This document shows positions 19,966-31,314 of a DNA stretch of 64,000 bases, in pieces. Position 1 is the stretch's first letter, and each line of letters starts with the position of its first letter. Source of the DNA: Corydoras sp. C115 (Eukaryota; Chordata; Actinopteri; Siluriformes; Callichthyidae); contig JAFMOC010000024.1 in assembly GCA_019802505.1 (NCBI GenBank), positions 2,008,001-2,072,000 of the forward strand, in the 5' to 3' direction. The position numbers and the translations under genes were made by a program. The notes under the pieces were generated by a model that searched no databases, was not told the DNA's origin, and saw only the letters and a program-made list of their open reading frames with translations.

Positions 19966-20180
19966 AGGCGTGCTGGCTTAGTGGTTAGCACGTTCACCTC
20001 TGAGCCCTTGGAATCCAGCCCTTGGAGTCCAAGTAAGTTTCCTCCGGGTTCTCGGGTTTCCTGCCACAGTCCATAACCATGGATTCAAGGTAAATTGAAT
20101 TATCTAAATTGCCTCATATAGTGTGCTTGTGTGTGTCTGGGTCTTTGTGAATGAGTGTGCTCATCGATCGGTTGGCCAGG

Positions 20181-20186
<6 letters not shown>
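19966..20186 (+). mobile_element. V-SINE, 3' truncated, with poly(A)
   Basis: Head GTGCTGGCTTAGTGGTTAGCACG, V domain GGGTTTCCTGCCACAGTCC and a body that stops at TCGATCGGTTGGCCAGGTATT. A run of about 27 A (20184-20210) follows in place of the usual tail. It lies about 360 bp upstream of the NAT8-like gene. Confidence 0.85.
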
Positions 20187-20211
<25 letters not shown>

Positions 20212-20574
20212 CTCCAGGTTAACACTATATCACGTTCAACCACGGCATGGACAAGGTCCTTTCTGTGTGCATGTTTTCCCAACATATGTGTGATTTCTTG
20301 CTGGTGCTCCAGGAAACAAGCTTTTGCACATTACAAATAGGTTTAATAATGAATTCATTAATATCTAAGAAATAGGTTAATAAATAAAATTGCTATTGTT
20401 TGTTGTGGGGCAGTGTGCGTTTAAAAGATTTTGAGTGACTGGTTCATGTGTCCTTCTCACTAAGCCACCTTGTGACTAGGTATTTGCCACACACTTTGAG
20501 CAAAGTTCACATGAAATGGTGCTGAGGGGGAAAACTGAGAACCTGAGAACAGAGAACAAAGTAAAAGAAGAGAC

Positions 20575-21619
20575 ATGGAACAAAATCTAACATGTAAGTT
20601 ATCTGTTTCACTAATTTTTTTATACACTTGTGACATAAGGTTTTAAAGCCAATGTACACATAATTTTCTTTTATGTGTTAATTCAGATGTCATGTTATTT
20701 TTTAGCATTATTAACAAACCATTGTTTGAGGTTAATATTCAAAAGGTAGTTTTTACTAATACCTATTTCACTCTTTGTTTTGTCAGTTTTATTTCCTATG
20801 GTTAATAGAAATTTACAACACCAGTGGACCTTCTCAATTATAAATTACATTATTGCCTTGTGCTTGAAATGTTGCTTCCTTCCTTTTGCAGTTTCCTGTG
20901 AGATCAGACCCTACAGGGCATCAGATAAGACCCAGCTGATCACATTGTTGCACTTCGGCACTTTGGAGCACATATACCCAGCCTTTTTTAAAGCCATGAG
21001 TCACCCAGACCACATGGGCATTACCATTAGCATCTTTGTATCTGGCTATGTGCTGGGTGGCAATTCCTATTTCCTGGCACTGCTGTTTGGTGCAGTCTGG
21101 GCTGCTTTAGTGTACTACTCCTGCTATGACGTTTATCAAATGCTCTTTCAAAAAGAGCTAGACATGAATGTGTCAGAAAGGCAGATTAATGCCAATGAGA
21201 ACTTCATCCATTTGTGGGTGGCCGAGGCTATGGTAAATGGAAAAGCTGAAATTGTAGGATTGGTGAGAGTGGGAGAAGTAAAGTGCAGTGCTCTGAACAG
21301 TACATCTGACTATCGAAACGCTGTGCCGAATACAGTAACACTGGAGGGAAGTACAAGAGAAGTGTTCAGCTTGGTGATATCATTTCCAATGCGCCGGAAG
21401 GGCTTGGGCATGCAAATGATGGAGAAAGCTATAGACTACTGTAAAGAGCAAGGCCTGTCACGCCTGGTTGTAGAGACCACCTCAGCTCAAAGCACAGCTA
21501 TCACATTGTTTCAAAAAGTGGGATTTGTTAAGACTTTCTGTCACAATAACACTCATGTTAACCATTGGATCTTAGAACTTGCAAGAATTAACATTGTGCA
21601 CATGGAAAAGGTGCTCTAA
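20575..21619 (+). CDS. NAT8-like N-acetyltransferase, two coding exons (20575-20593, 20892-21619)
   Basis: I join ATGGAACAAAATCTAACAT (20575-20593) to the exon starting at 20892; the intron (20594-20891, 298 bp) has GTAAGT at its donor and CTTCCTTTTGCAG at its acceptor, and the frame is kept. This gives 248 residues beginning MEQNLTFSCEIRPYR. That fits the NAT8 family, which has a short N-terminus before the IRPY strand. A membrane-associated hydrophobic region spans about residues 48-85. The acetyl-CoA loop FPMRRKGLG is at about 171-179, followed by VVETT and ITLFQKVGF, all typical of GNAT motifs A and B. The family acetylates cysteine conjugates or protein lysines at the endoplasmic reticulum; the substrate here is not readable. 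An alternative in-frame acceptor (TTTTGTCAG at about 20785) would add 35 residues. The uninterrupted ORF starting at 20780 is probably intronic in its first part. No frame damage is seen. Confidence 0.88.
20594..20891 (+). other. Intron of the NAT8-like gene
   Basis: Canonical GT (GTAAGTTATC) and AG with a pyrimidine-rich stretch GCTTCCTTCCTTTTGCAG. It contains a second plausible acceptor, CTCTTTGTTTTGTCAG, ending at about 20785. Using that acceptor keeps the same frame. Confidence 0.75.
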
Positions 21620-21627
21620 ATTAATAA

Positions 21628-22277
21628 GGTAATACTTTACTTTAATTCGGTATTCATAATGCATTATTAACACATTTATAAAGCTTTACAAAGTATTTGT
21701 AATGCTTTATAACACTTTTCATAACAAAAGGTGACATAACGTGTTATACATAATATATTTTAACTGTTCGTCATCTTATTATAGAGACCAGCGACATAAA
21801 GCCTTATAATGTTTGTGTCTAATGAACGGTTCTCAGGAAAATGATTTTATAAGTGCTCGTAACAGTTTATAAAAGCATAAAAGCTCTTTTTAAAGACATT
21901 TAGTGTTGTCATTAATTACCTCTTTAAAAAAAAACTACATACATAGTAGTACATAATGACTTATAGACTTAAGACAAAAAAACTTATAAATGCTCTTTAC
22001 AGACTTTAGGTTTAAGTGTGATCATCTTGTTTTAAGTAAGAATGTCTAAACATAGAACAAAGGATCGAAAGTTTAAATAATTCCATCTTATAATGTATTA
22101 TCTCACGTTGTGTTATAAAGCCTTATGTCAAATTGTTATAACTATGATTATGAACATATAGGTACATTAACAAAGGCTTATGACAAATGTCATAAAGCAT
22201 CATGGATACTTTATTCATAAGCTTGCAATAAATGCACTTATAATGCATTATGAATACCAGATTCATCAAAAGTTACT
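21628..22277. mobile_element. AT-rich foldback MITE abutting the NAT8-like stop codon
   Basis: The left end GGTAATACTTTACTTTAATT, 8 bp after the TAA stop, pairs with the right end (ATTATGAATACC..AAAAGTTACT). A possible AATAAA at 22227-22232 lies in its right part, so the element may supply 3' UTR and polyadenylation sequence to the gene. Confidence 0.85.
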
Positions 22278-23910
22278 GCATTATGTTAATTGACAGTTTA
22301 AAAGTGCATGTGAAGAAAAAAAATATATGTACTTTAAATATTAAAAATATTCAAAGTACATATTAATGCTGCTATTTTGTCAATGATGTTCACAATGTCA
22401 GTCCTGCTTACAAAAATATCCAAAGATTACATTGATAAAATATAAATACAAAGGACATTTGAGGACATTTCTTATAGAGTTTAATCTCTTCGCTTAATGC
22501 GGACTAAATTTAGGCTGACAGATTTTCTTTAAACCCCACACCATAATAACAGCCTGGCTGGTATTTTCAAATATGTCTATGTAATCCAAGAGTAAGACGG
22601 AATAAAGAAACTAGTGTTCTGCATTACACAAGCATTGACTACAGAAAAATAAACTCTTTTAAGAAGGCTAAAAGGCTATGCTTTTGGTTATGTTCCAGTA
22701 AGCATATGACATTGCGTTTATAGCCTGCAATGTCGCCCATATAAATTTCACACAGTTTAGAAATGTGCAAGATTGATCTGAGGTGCACACTCTTCACTAG
22801 ACAAAGCGAAAGCATCAATCATCCTTCATGAGTTTGTCAGGTGGCATTAGATTTGAATCCAGCGGGCAGGTGTGAGCTCCTTTTGCCTCGATATCCGTCC
22901 ATACTGTTGTCATCTGATTTAAATTTAAATAAGTTAAGGGTAATGGCACAGATCACTGCTATTTTACACATACTTTAACATGGTGTCCAAATTTTTAATT
23001 AGCACTCTAGTGCATGCGGAATGGCAAAGGGCAATCATATTACAGTAATAAGTCAAAAGATTAATACAGATTTATTTTTTAATTATGAAAATGCTGAGGT
23101 GCATGGTTGCACAGTTTAACTAGAATTAAATTAAGCATCATCCAGTATGGTTATGTGATGCTTTAAAATGAGTAGATTCTGTATCACCAGATAAGACAGA
23201 GAATAAAATAGAATTGCTAAAACAATTCAAATGTATATGTACATCCAGATTTCCATATATCACTATACTTTATGTTAGATGTATATAATATTATGACGGC
23301 ATAAACAGGTGTTCATCTTGTATTACCAGCCTTTGTGAGTGATTGTAAAACTTTTATTCTCTTGATGAAGTCCGCCTCAGGCATACACACTGTCTACATG
23401 CACTGTGACACGCAGAATAAGATGCAGAATACCAATTAGTGAAGAGCTTCTTCTAATTCCATCTCAAATTTGATGTGAAAATGGGTACTGAATTTCAAAT
23501 AGGCACTGTCATGCAGTGAAAATATTTAAGTAGCCAGGGCTATTTGATATTTTAACATGATTTAAGTTTTAATTGTGTAATAAACAGGAAAAATTTGAAA
23601 TAGTATGTGTTCATTTTGCATTGCATATGAAATAGCTTTGCGGGATCATCGTTTGTACATTTAATTTTAATAATTCTGCTTTAAATTGTTTTTTTTGGAT
23701 AAAGATAAAATTAAGGTAGCATTGCTTGCATGTATTGCATTTTATTTAAAGGTAATAAACTGACTAGAGTACCTCTCAAGCAAATAAATATATATGACAG
23801 ATGTGGTTGTCCTGGAATCTTTTTCATGATGTTTATTGGTTTTACATCTATTTTCTGGAACATAATTCAATAATAAAGAATAAGATTTTCAGATTGTTGT
23901 TTTCTTTCAT
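22278..23910. other. AT-rich intergenic DNA, no gene recognised
   Basis: No ORF with family features. An AATAAA at 22601-22606 could serve the upstream gene if the 3' UTR runs through the MITE. I see no repeat family. Confidence 0.5.
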
Positions 23911-24107
23911 TTATTCATTCATTTATTCAGTATACTCCACCTAATACTCTATGTGTGTGTGGGGGGGGGGGTTGGTTTTGGGCTGTGGGAGGAAACCGGA
24001 GAACCCAAAGAAAACCCACCTGGAGACGGGGAGAATATGGAAACTCCACCCAGATTGGGATTCAAACCTGGATCCCCAGCCATGAGAGGCGAATGTGCTA
24101 ACCACCA
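23911..24107 (-). mobile_element. V-SINE copy with large internal deletion
   Basis: An (ATTC)n tail, then a jump over the middle to a (TG)/G-run and GGGCTGTGGGAGGAAACCGGAGAACC, ending at GCGAATGTGCTAACCACC. Confidence 0.8.
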
Positions 24108-25070
24108 TCCAAATTGTAGTTTAATACAGTTAATATCCTAAGTGCTGCAAAGGCAACCATTTAAATGGTTTGTTTTATTTGCTGATATGTGAGGTTAATA
24201 AATAACTGTCCAACATTTCCCCCAATACTGGTTTATTCTTTGATTGGGTTTTAATTATGAATTTCTTTATATGTGTCATTAAACATGTTTTAACATTATA
24301 CTTGAAAAGTAATTCAATGTTATTTGCAGCTGTATTTAGACAGCATCATAATCATAGTGAAGAAAAAAAAATAACCTAGTTTTAACTATTCACGCTTCAG
24401 ATAAAATGGCAGTATCATTGGCATCTACCTGACATTGGCTATAATGGTCTGTTTCTAAAGGATTCCACACTTGTGTAATAATAAAAAGAATTCATTTAAA
24501 AATGTGCTTTGAAAAGAACTGCAGTGTAAAGTGTAAAAGGCACAAGTAGAAAACTGGAAAAGATCTTGGAGTTATTTTCAGACCATATAAGGATTGTTTT
24601 ATAGAATGCTGTAAGGGGTCAACTGGCCATTAGAGTCAGATATGTTGCATCAGGGCAAGCAAACCAACCCCTGGCCAGCCTGGGCCCCTCAGTCAACTAG
24701 TTATGAATTGAATGCAATGAATTGAATGCAATGACAAACTGTGTGAGCAGCTCTTTAAATTCTATGACAGTCAATGGAATAAATTACAGCGACATCCTCC
24801 TAAAACAATTATTATATAACTTGCTCTTTTTATAGGATATTTGTGAAAAATGTTATTTTTGTTATTTTTGGGAAGGACGAGTTTTTTTTCAAATATTTAA
24901 ATTTATATATTACTTTATATTTATATATTTTAACTTAACTAAGCAATATTTGGTCAGTGGGGCATTTTGCTTGTGGCCCCCAAGTTCTTGTGAGGCGACT
25001 ACATTTCAGAGGGTGATGCACAGATTCGGCAATTTATTCAGCCAGCCAGTATGGTTTCAGCATAGCTTCA
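24108..25070. other. AT-rich DNA, nothing recognised
   Basis: There are no coding signs. A short tandem duplication GAATTGAATGCAATGA occurs at about 24707-24735. Confidence 0.45.
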
Positions 25071-25071
25071 T

Positions 25072-25268
25072 ACATTATATGGGGCAATTTAACATTCAAT
25101 TTACCTAGAATCCATCCAAAAAAAAACGGAGAACCTGAAAGAAATCCCCCCCCCACACACACACACACACACCCAGGGAGAACATGGGAACTCCACCCAG
25201 ATTGGGTTTTGAACCTAGATCCCCAGCACTGAGAGGCAAACGTGCTAACCACCACACCACAGTGCCAC
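25072..25268 (-). mobile_element. V-SINE head and V domain
   Basis: TATATGGGGCAATTTAACATTC through a damaged V domain with a (CA)n insertion (25152-25170) to GCTAACCACCACACCACAGTGCC. The 3' half is missing. Confidence 0.8.
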
Positions 25269-25854
25269 AGTATTAATTATTATATATATTTTGCATATAC
25301 ATCTATACACTATTGAATGAAAACTATGTGGCAGTTACAAGACATATATTCATAGTACCTTTATACATAGTGCATTTAAAAATGTAATCTAAGTGGGATG
25401 TAAATTGTTAAGTATTTTTTTTTAATATTGCATTTTTAACGTAACAAAAAGTAAAAGAAAAATAATAATGTACCTCAGTAAATAGGTGGTGACTTGCTTC
25501 ACCAGAGCACACCTTTAATGATACTGCAGTCTAGCTTACATTTCAGGCTGGAGAGACCTGTACAAATAGTGATAAGTGGGAGAATGATCCAGGTCTATTT
25601 GCAGAGGACTGTGCAAATACTGAGAAAGAACTGTGACTCACCAGTGTTTTATTTTTTTATTTTTTATAAATGACACAAGGAAATGCATGTGTATAAATGA
25701 TAAACATCTGCTAGTATATATTTGATAAGATTTTACCACAGTCATGCTCATGATAATGTGTAAAAACGAGAATATGATGACTGTAAAGCAACTGACTTTG
25801 ATGCAAATGAGTTAAAATGCCAATATAAAAACCTAGTCACTTAGTAAAGTCATG

Positions 25855-25938
25855 TTGTTTCCCATGCCCATTTAATGGAGAACGCTTTGGGTGCCGCTGG
25901 GCAGATACACCCAGGAGAGGGTGCCAATTTATCACTGG

Positions 25939-25978
<40 letters not shown>

Positions 25979-26170
25979 GGGCAATTCAGAACATTCAATT
26001 AATCTTAAATCCATGTTTTTGGACTGTGGAAGAAAACCGGAGAACCTGGAGGAAACCCACTTGGACACGGGGAGAACATGGAAACTTCATTCAAACCTGG
26101 ATTGGGATTCAAACCTGGATCCCCAATGCAGAGAGGCGGACATGATAAACACTAAGTCACCATGCTGCTC
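25855..26170 (-). mobile_element. V-SINE copy lacking the tail
   Basis: It starts TTTCCCATGCCCATTTAATGG. It has (CA)n at 25940-25974, an inverted V domain and a 15-bp partial repeat of the B-box side (TTCAAACCTGGATT twice), and ends CACTAAGTCACCATGCTG. The ORFs on both strands are artefacts. Confidence 0.85.
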
Positions 26171-26194
26171 GTGTCTTGAATTCTCTAGCAAATA

Positions 26195-26258
26195 TCACCC
26201 CCCCCCCCCCCACCCTCCACAACCCTTGAAGAGGATAATGAGATGAGATGAGATAAGA
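26195..26258 (+). mobile_element. V-SINE 3' end remnant with C-run
   Basis: A run of about 15 C, ACAACCCTTGAAGAGGATAATG and a (GAGAT)n tail, as at other V-SINE 3' ends. It ends next to the following MITE. Confidence 0.5.
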
Positions 26259-26266
26259 AAAATTTT

Positions 26267-26978
26267 GGTAACACTTAACCTAAATCTGGTATTCGTCATG
26301 CATTATAATTACATTTATAAAGTATTTATAATGCTATAAAATAGTTGCCATAAGCCTTTGTTAATGTCCATAGACATACATAACCACTTACAAAGTATTT
26401 TAAGAACATGCCAGAAGGCTGTAGAACACAAAGTGGCATAATGTATTATAAATTATATATTTCAAATGTTCATTAACTTATTATAACTTATTATAGAGGC
26501 CAGTGACATAAAGCCTTATAACTTTTGTTTTAATGAATGCTTTTCCTGAAAATGACTTAGTGCTCATAACTCTTTATAAAAGCTTATAAGCTCTCTTTAC
26601 TGGCATAAACTAAAGTGTTGGCATTAATTGCCTCTATTAAAGAGACTGCATACATATTAGTACATAATGACTTATAAAAGCTTATGAATGCTCTTTACAG
26701 ACTTTAAGTAAAATGTAATCATCTTGTTTTAAGTAAGAATGTCTAAACATCCAAATAATCAAAAATTTAAATAAGTTCATATTATAATGCATTATGCCAC
26801 TTTGTGTTATAAAGCCTGATGTCACACTGTTATAACAATTTATGTTTATGATTATGAACATTTATGTTCATTAACAAAGGCTTATGACAAATGTTTTAAA
26901 GCATTATGAATACTTTATGAAGCTTTATAAATTAAGTAATAATGCATTCTGAATACCGGATTCATAAAAAGTGTCACC
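26267..26978. mobile_element. AT-rich foldback MITE, complete
   Basis: GGTAACACTTAACCTAAATC at the left and ATTCTGAATACCGG..AAGTGTCACC at the right. The 8 bp outside each end are similar (AAAATTTT and AATATTTC, 6 of 8), in line with an 8-bp target duplication that has decayed. Confidence 0.85.
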
Positions 26979-27596
26979 AATATTTCATATTTAAATATAG
27001 TATTCCTCAAAGCTTTCTATTCTACACGAAACTATTAAATAGTCTCCACTCTGTTAACCTAATTGATACCATAGATACTTTTTAAAAACAGAGCCATGTT
27101 AAACTTAAATCAGCCTTACATTTCGTCTTAAAACACACTGTGAGTGGACATGGTGACTACAGATTCAGGATGTTGTGAAGCCATGTATCTTAAATGAGGG
27201 AGGAAGAGAAGCAATGCACCACCTGGTTTAGAATGCACGATGGCTGGGTAGCATGACATGCGCTGATTTCTGACCAAGAAATGAAAAGCTTATTCGCCTG
27301 TCCTGAACCAGGTGCTTGGCATGTCTGCAGGAAGCTAACTAGGCCACTCACTACATAATCATACTCATCTTTCCCGCAATCATTTGCTGGTCCCTGCAAA
27401 GTGCACAGAGACTGAGGAGGTGGCATTAATATTCAGAGATCAGGCAACATAGGTGTTTTGCCATTTTAAACATTTGCCTATTGCTACCTGTTTATGCTCA
27501 CGGTATGAATAGAAGTAAAAAAACTGTAGCATTAAAACAAATAGTCAGTGTGGTATGTGTACCATTCATTTTAATTTTGTTAGTTCTGTTTTGCTT
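26979..27596. other. No gene recognised
   Basis: Moderately AT-rich DNA. The minus-strand ORF at 27190-27426 has no recognisable domain and no splice context that I would trust. Confidence 0.45.
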
Positions 27597-27787
27597 TATT
27601 CATTCATTTATTACCCTCCGATTAATCCTCTACTAGGGTTGTGGGGAGGGAGGGGTTCTCCATGCCCATCCAGAGTAGAACGTTTTGAGCGTTAGGCAGG
27701 TACACCCAGGACAAGATGCCAATCTATTGCTGGGCACACTTACTCACACAGACACAAACACACACACTATATGGGGAAATATAAAGC
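27597..27787 (-). mobile_element. V-SINE 3' half
   Basis: ATTCATTCATTTATTACCCTCC, CCTCTACTAGGGTTGTGGGG and (CA)-rich CACACACACTATATGGGGAAATA, ending at AGCATTCATTCG where the next copy's tail begins. Confidence 0.8.
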
Positions 27788-28133
27788 ATTCATTCGTTCA
27801 TTCATTCATTTATTCATTATCTTCCGCTTAATCCTCTACTAGGGTCACGCGGGGGATCCCCATGCCCATCAAGGGGAAAACGTTTAGGGCGCTGGGTAGA
27901 TACACCCTGGACAGGGCACCAATCTATCACAGGGCACACTCACTCACACAGACACACACTATATGGGGCAATTTGGAGCATTCAGATTACCTTGATCCAT
28001 GTTGAAACCAGAGAACCTGGAGGAAACCAACATGGAGATGGGGAGGATCTAAATGCCATCCAGATTGGGATTCGAACCTGGATCCCCAGTGCTGAGAGGT
28101 AAGCATGCTAACCACTAAGCCACCATGCCGCTC
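27788..28133 (-). mobile_element. V-SINE copy, nearly full length
   Basis: (ATTC)n tail, TATCTTCCGCTTAATCCTCTACTAGGGTCACG, body, a shortened V domain and head CCACTAAGCCACCATGCCGC. It appears inserted into or joined to the copy at 27597 at the CATTCATT target. Confidence 0.87.
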
Positions 28134-28618
28134 CTGATTTGTCTCAGTATTTGGAAATTGCATTGCTCTTCATCTAGGCTTATAGTCAGTTTACCGCATG
28201 TGGGTTTTTTAAATAATTAGTTGTGTCTATTGGAAACATCACTTATATCTTATTGCTGATGAACCGTAAACAAAATTATGAAATATGTCGTTCCATACAT
28301 GATCATTAATTTAAATCCAGCATATGTAATGTTTTTTCATTCACATCCACTAAAAAGGCATATTCAGGTCTGCCAGCACCTGTTCCAAATAACAGATGCA
28401 CTACTCCATGCCAAGCAGTAATTTGTCTCACTTTTACCCAGAAAGTACAAGCACACACAGCAGTCTCCTACATCTGTTCGAAAAATATGAGAATTCAACA
28501 ATGTGAAAAGCCAGCACAACGTGTGAAAATGTGTCGAGCCTGGAAAGTGTCTCTGCAATGAGAAAATCAATTAATTCTGTTCTAGACACCATATTTTGTG
28601 AATACCATTAAACAATTT
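28134..28618. other. No gene recognised
   Basis: The minus ORF at 28364-28570 is short and featureless. No repeat family seen. Confidence 0.45.
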
Positions 28619-28794
28619 GGTAACACTTTCTATGAGTCCAGTATTCATAAGGCATTATAAACACATTTATGAGACTTTATAACATTTGACACAAACTTTT
28701 GTTAATGTATGTAGATGTTTATAACCACACTTGTGTTATGAGATAATCATGCATTATAAAATGTATATTTTAACTATATTTATATATTATATTT

Positions 28795-28988
28795 GGTCAT
28801 TTATTGGACGCTTTTATCCAAAGCGACTTACAAGGTGAGCACAGGGTTAATCACAACATCCCTGGAGCAATGAGGGTTAAGGTCCTTGCTCAAGGACCCA
28901 CATTGGTAACTTCAGTGGACCTGGGATTTGAACCCCCAACCTTCAGATTAATAGCCCAACACCCTAACCACTGAGCTACCTTGCCCTC
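28795..28988 (-). mobile_element. tRNA-derived SINE inside the MITE
   Basis: Inverted tail GGACGCTTTTATCCAAAGCG, body GGAGCAATGAGGGTTAAGG, inverted B box GGGATTTGAACCCCC and inverted A box CTAACCACTGAGCTACC. This is the same family as 592-822. Confidence 0.88.
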
Positions 28989-29170
28989 TAACTGCCCTTT
29001 TAACTGTTAATAAACTTATTGTAGCAACCAGTGTTGTAAAGCTTTATAACATTTGTGTTTAATAAATGCCCTCTTTAAAAATGGCAACATAAGTGCTTAT
29101 AACTGATAACAAACTGTACAAGCATTAGCTAAAGTGTTGTCATTTTTTAGCTCAATGCAGAAGACTGCAT

Positions 29171-29500
29171 GGTAACACTTTTCCTAAATCTGGTATTCAT
29201 AATGCATTATTAACACATCTATAAAGCTTTATAAAGTATACATAATGCTTTATAATGATTGTTAAATTCTTGTTAATGTCCATAGATGTACATAACCACA
29301 CTCGTGCCATAAGGCTTAATAACACAAAGTGACACAATGCATTTTAAATTATATGTTTTAACTGTTAAATAAACTATAATAGAGACCAGCGACATGAAGC
29401 CTTATAACGTTTGTGTTTAATGAATGCTTTTCCTGAAAATGACTTTATTAGTGCTCACTTATAATGTATTATGAATACCAGATTCATAGAAAGTGTTACT
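29171..29500. mobile_element. AT-rich MITE nested in another copy
   Basis: GGTAACACTTTTCCTAAATC to ATTCATAGAAAGTGTTACT, 330 bp. The host MITE word CTGCAT is present on both sides. The flanking 8-mers are GACTGCAT (29163-29170) and GTCTGCAT (29501-29508), a near-perfect 8-bp duplication. Confidence 0.85.
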
Positions 29501-29795
29501 GTCTGCATTAATATAAGAACATAATGACTTATAAAAGATTATAAATGCTCTTTACAGACTTTATGTAAAATGAAATCATCTTGCATCAAGAAAGAATGTC
29601 CAAAGAATCAAAAGATTGTAAAAGTTTAGATATTTCATATTGTGCTATAAATCCTTATGCAATATTGTTATAACACTTTATGACTGTGATTATGAACCTC
29701 TATGTACATTAACAGAGGTTTATGACAAATCTTACAAAGCTTAATGAATGCTCTTATAATGCATTATGAATAACAGATTCAAAGAAAATGTTACC

Positions 29796-30234
29796 AAAAA
29801 TTCTGTATCTATAAGTTATAGAGATATTTTGATATAACAACTGATTCCTAGATTGCCATTAGCACCTATTAAACATATTTTTTGGCAATAGCTCTTAAAA
29901 TGATATGATTTATATGCTGTAATGCAATTGTAAATGTGAATTGCACTATTTTTAAAGCAGAATTGATCACCCGCACTTTCCAAACACTCCCTGGTGGTGC
30001 ATCGTAAATTACTGAAACTCCGTTGCTCTCCACAGACCTATTAAGAATACAGAACCAGGAATTTTGCTATCATGGCATTGATGCAAAATATAACAACAAT
30101 TTTATTTATTCTCATTATTATTTCAAACCTTGGTACTTATGTAGAGTATTCTAACATGATATTAATTTTGGATATTAGTTGTATTTTGCACAGCAGAATG
30201 AAACAAAACCAAATAAATAATTATATTGTAGATA
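29796..30234. other. No gene recognised
   Basis: AT-rich. The ORF 30072-30260 runs into the next SINE and has no family features. Confidence 0.45.
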
Positions 30235-30504
30235 GGGCAGCACGGTGGCTTAGTGGTTAGCATGATTGCCTCTCATGGCTGTGAATCCAGGATTGAATCT
30301 CAATCTGGGTGAAGTTTCCATATTCTCCCCCTGTCCAAATTGAAGGCTTTAAATTGCTTCCTATAGTGTGTGTTTGTGTGTGTCTGTGTAAGTATGTGCC
30401 CAGTGATAAATTAGTGCCCTGTCCTGGGTATATCTGTCCAGTGTCCAAAATGTTCTCCACTGTATGGAAACCCCCTCGCGACCCTAGTGGAGGGCTAAGC
30501 AGAA
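30235..30504 (+). mobile_element. V-SINE copy with shortened V domain
   Basis: GGGCAGCACGGTGGCTTAGTGGTTAGCATG, then GTCTGTGTAAGTATGTGCCCAG, CCCTGTCCTGGGTATATCTG and CCCTAGTGGAGGGCTAAGCAG. Its tail has become the (TA)n block that follows. Confidence 0.85.
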
Positions 30505-30523
30505 GATATATATATATAGAAGA

Positions 30524-30614
<91 letters not shown>
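30505..30614. repeat. (TA)n microsatellite in SINE tail position
   Basis: TA repeats with one AGAAGAAG interruption at 30519-30527. Confidence 0.95.
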
Positions 30615-30621
<7 letters not shown>

Positions 30622-30713
30622 ATATGGGTAAGTATGTTGCAAGATGTGCCTTTTGTGGTTATGTTGTGTAAATGTACAATATAATATTTAATTCATCATC
30701 TTCTGCTTAGCCC

Positions 30714-30716
<3 letters not shown>

Positions 30717-30796
<80 letters not shown>
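30717..30796. repeat. (TA)n microsatellite
   Basis: About 40 TA units, preceded by TCATCATCTTCTGCTTAGCCCC (inverted V-SINE 3' end, about 30690-30716). The two (TA)n blocks therefore face each other as tails of opposite SINE ends. Confidence 0.95.
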
Positions 30797-30799
<3 letters not shown>

Positions 30800-31314
30800 T
30801 GTATATTTATAGTATGCTGTGAAGTTGATGCTCACCTTTTACTTTAAATTATTAAATTACAGAATACAATATTGGACATGTAGATTCAGAGTAGCATGAA
30901 AAAATAACATTAAACAGTGTCTAATTTTTTTTTACTAATTTATGGCTAAAGGTAAATAAGAAATAATTGACATATTATTATTATTATATAATTACATATT
31001 ATTACAGCTATGAAATTTAATAAAATAAATCAAATTTCCTAGCACAAGCAATTGATGTGAGAAATAGAGTTCTAAATACATGAGAGCATTGGCATGATTG
31101 TTTGCTGATTGTATGTGAAGTACCATAATGGAACTCTCAAAAGTGTCTACCTGCTTGAACAACTTCAACTGATTAAAATAATCATGTAAAAAAGTCACCA
31201 CATACTGTGTGCTGATTTGTAAGAAATGTTTCCTTTTTATATGATTATAAAGAAAGTTAGAATTTATAGTGTTAAATGTGTTCTTTTATGTTTGATCATA
31301 AATTTATATAACAG
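30797..31314. other. No gene recognised
   Basis: AT-rich. The minus ORF at 30992-31201 shows no domain. Confidence 0.45.

Larger units (their letters stand above)
28619..29795. mobile_element. AT-rich foldback MITE, with a SINE and a second MITE inside
   Basis: Outer ends are GGTAACACTTTCTATGAGTCC and ATTATGAATAACAG..GAAAATGTTACC. The outside 8-mers are AACAATTT and AAAAATTC (6 of 8). The copy is broken by a tRNA-SINE (28795-28988) and by another member of its own family (29171-29500). Confidence 0.85.

Noticed and set aside
20780..20891. N-terminal 37 codons of the long ORF over the NAT8-like gene as the true start
   Set aside because: The region lies between a good donor (20594) and a good acceptor (20891), and the family has a short N-terminus that the 19-nt exon supplies in frame. 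I keep the longer form only as an alternative splice product.
24660..24990. Possible further hAT (ends near GGGGTCAACTGGCC and GTGGCCCCC)
   Set aside because: The ends do not form a convincing inverted repeat and no flanking duplication is seen.
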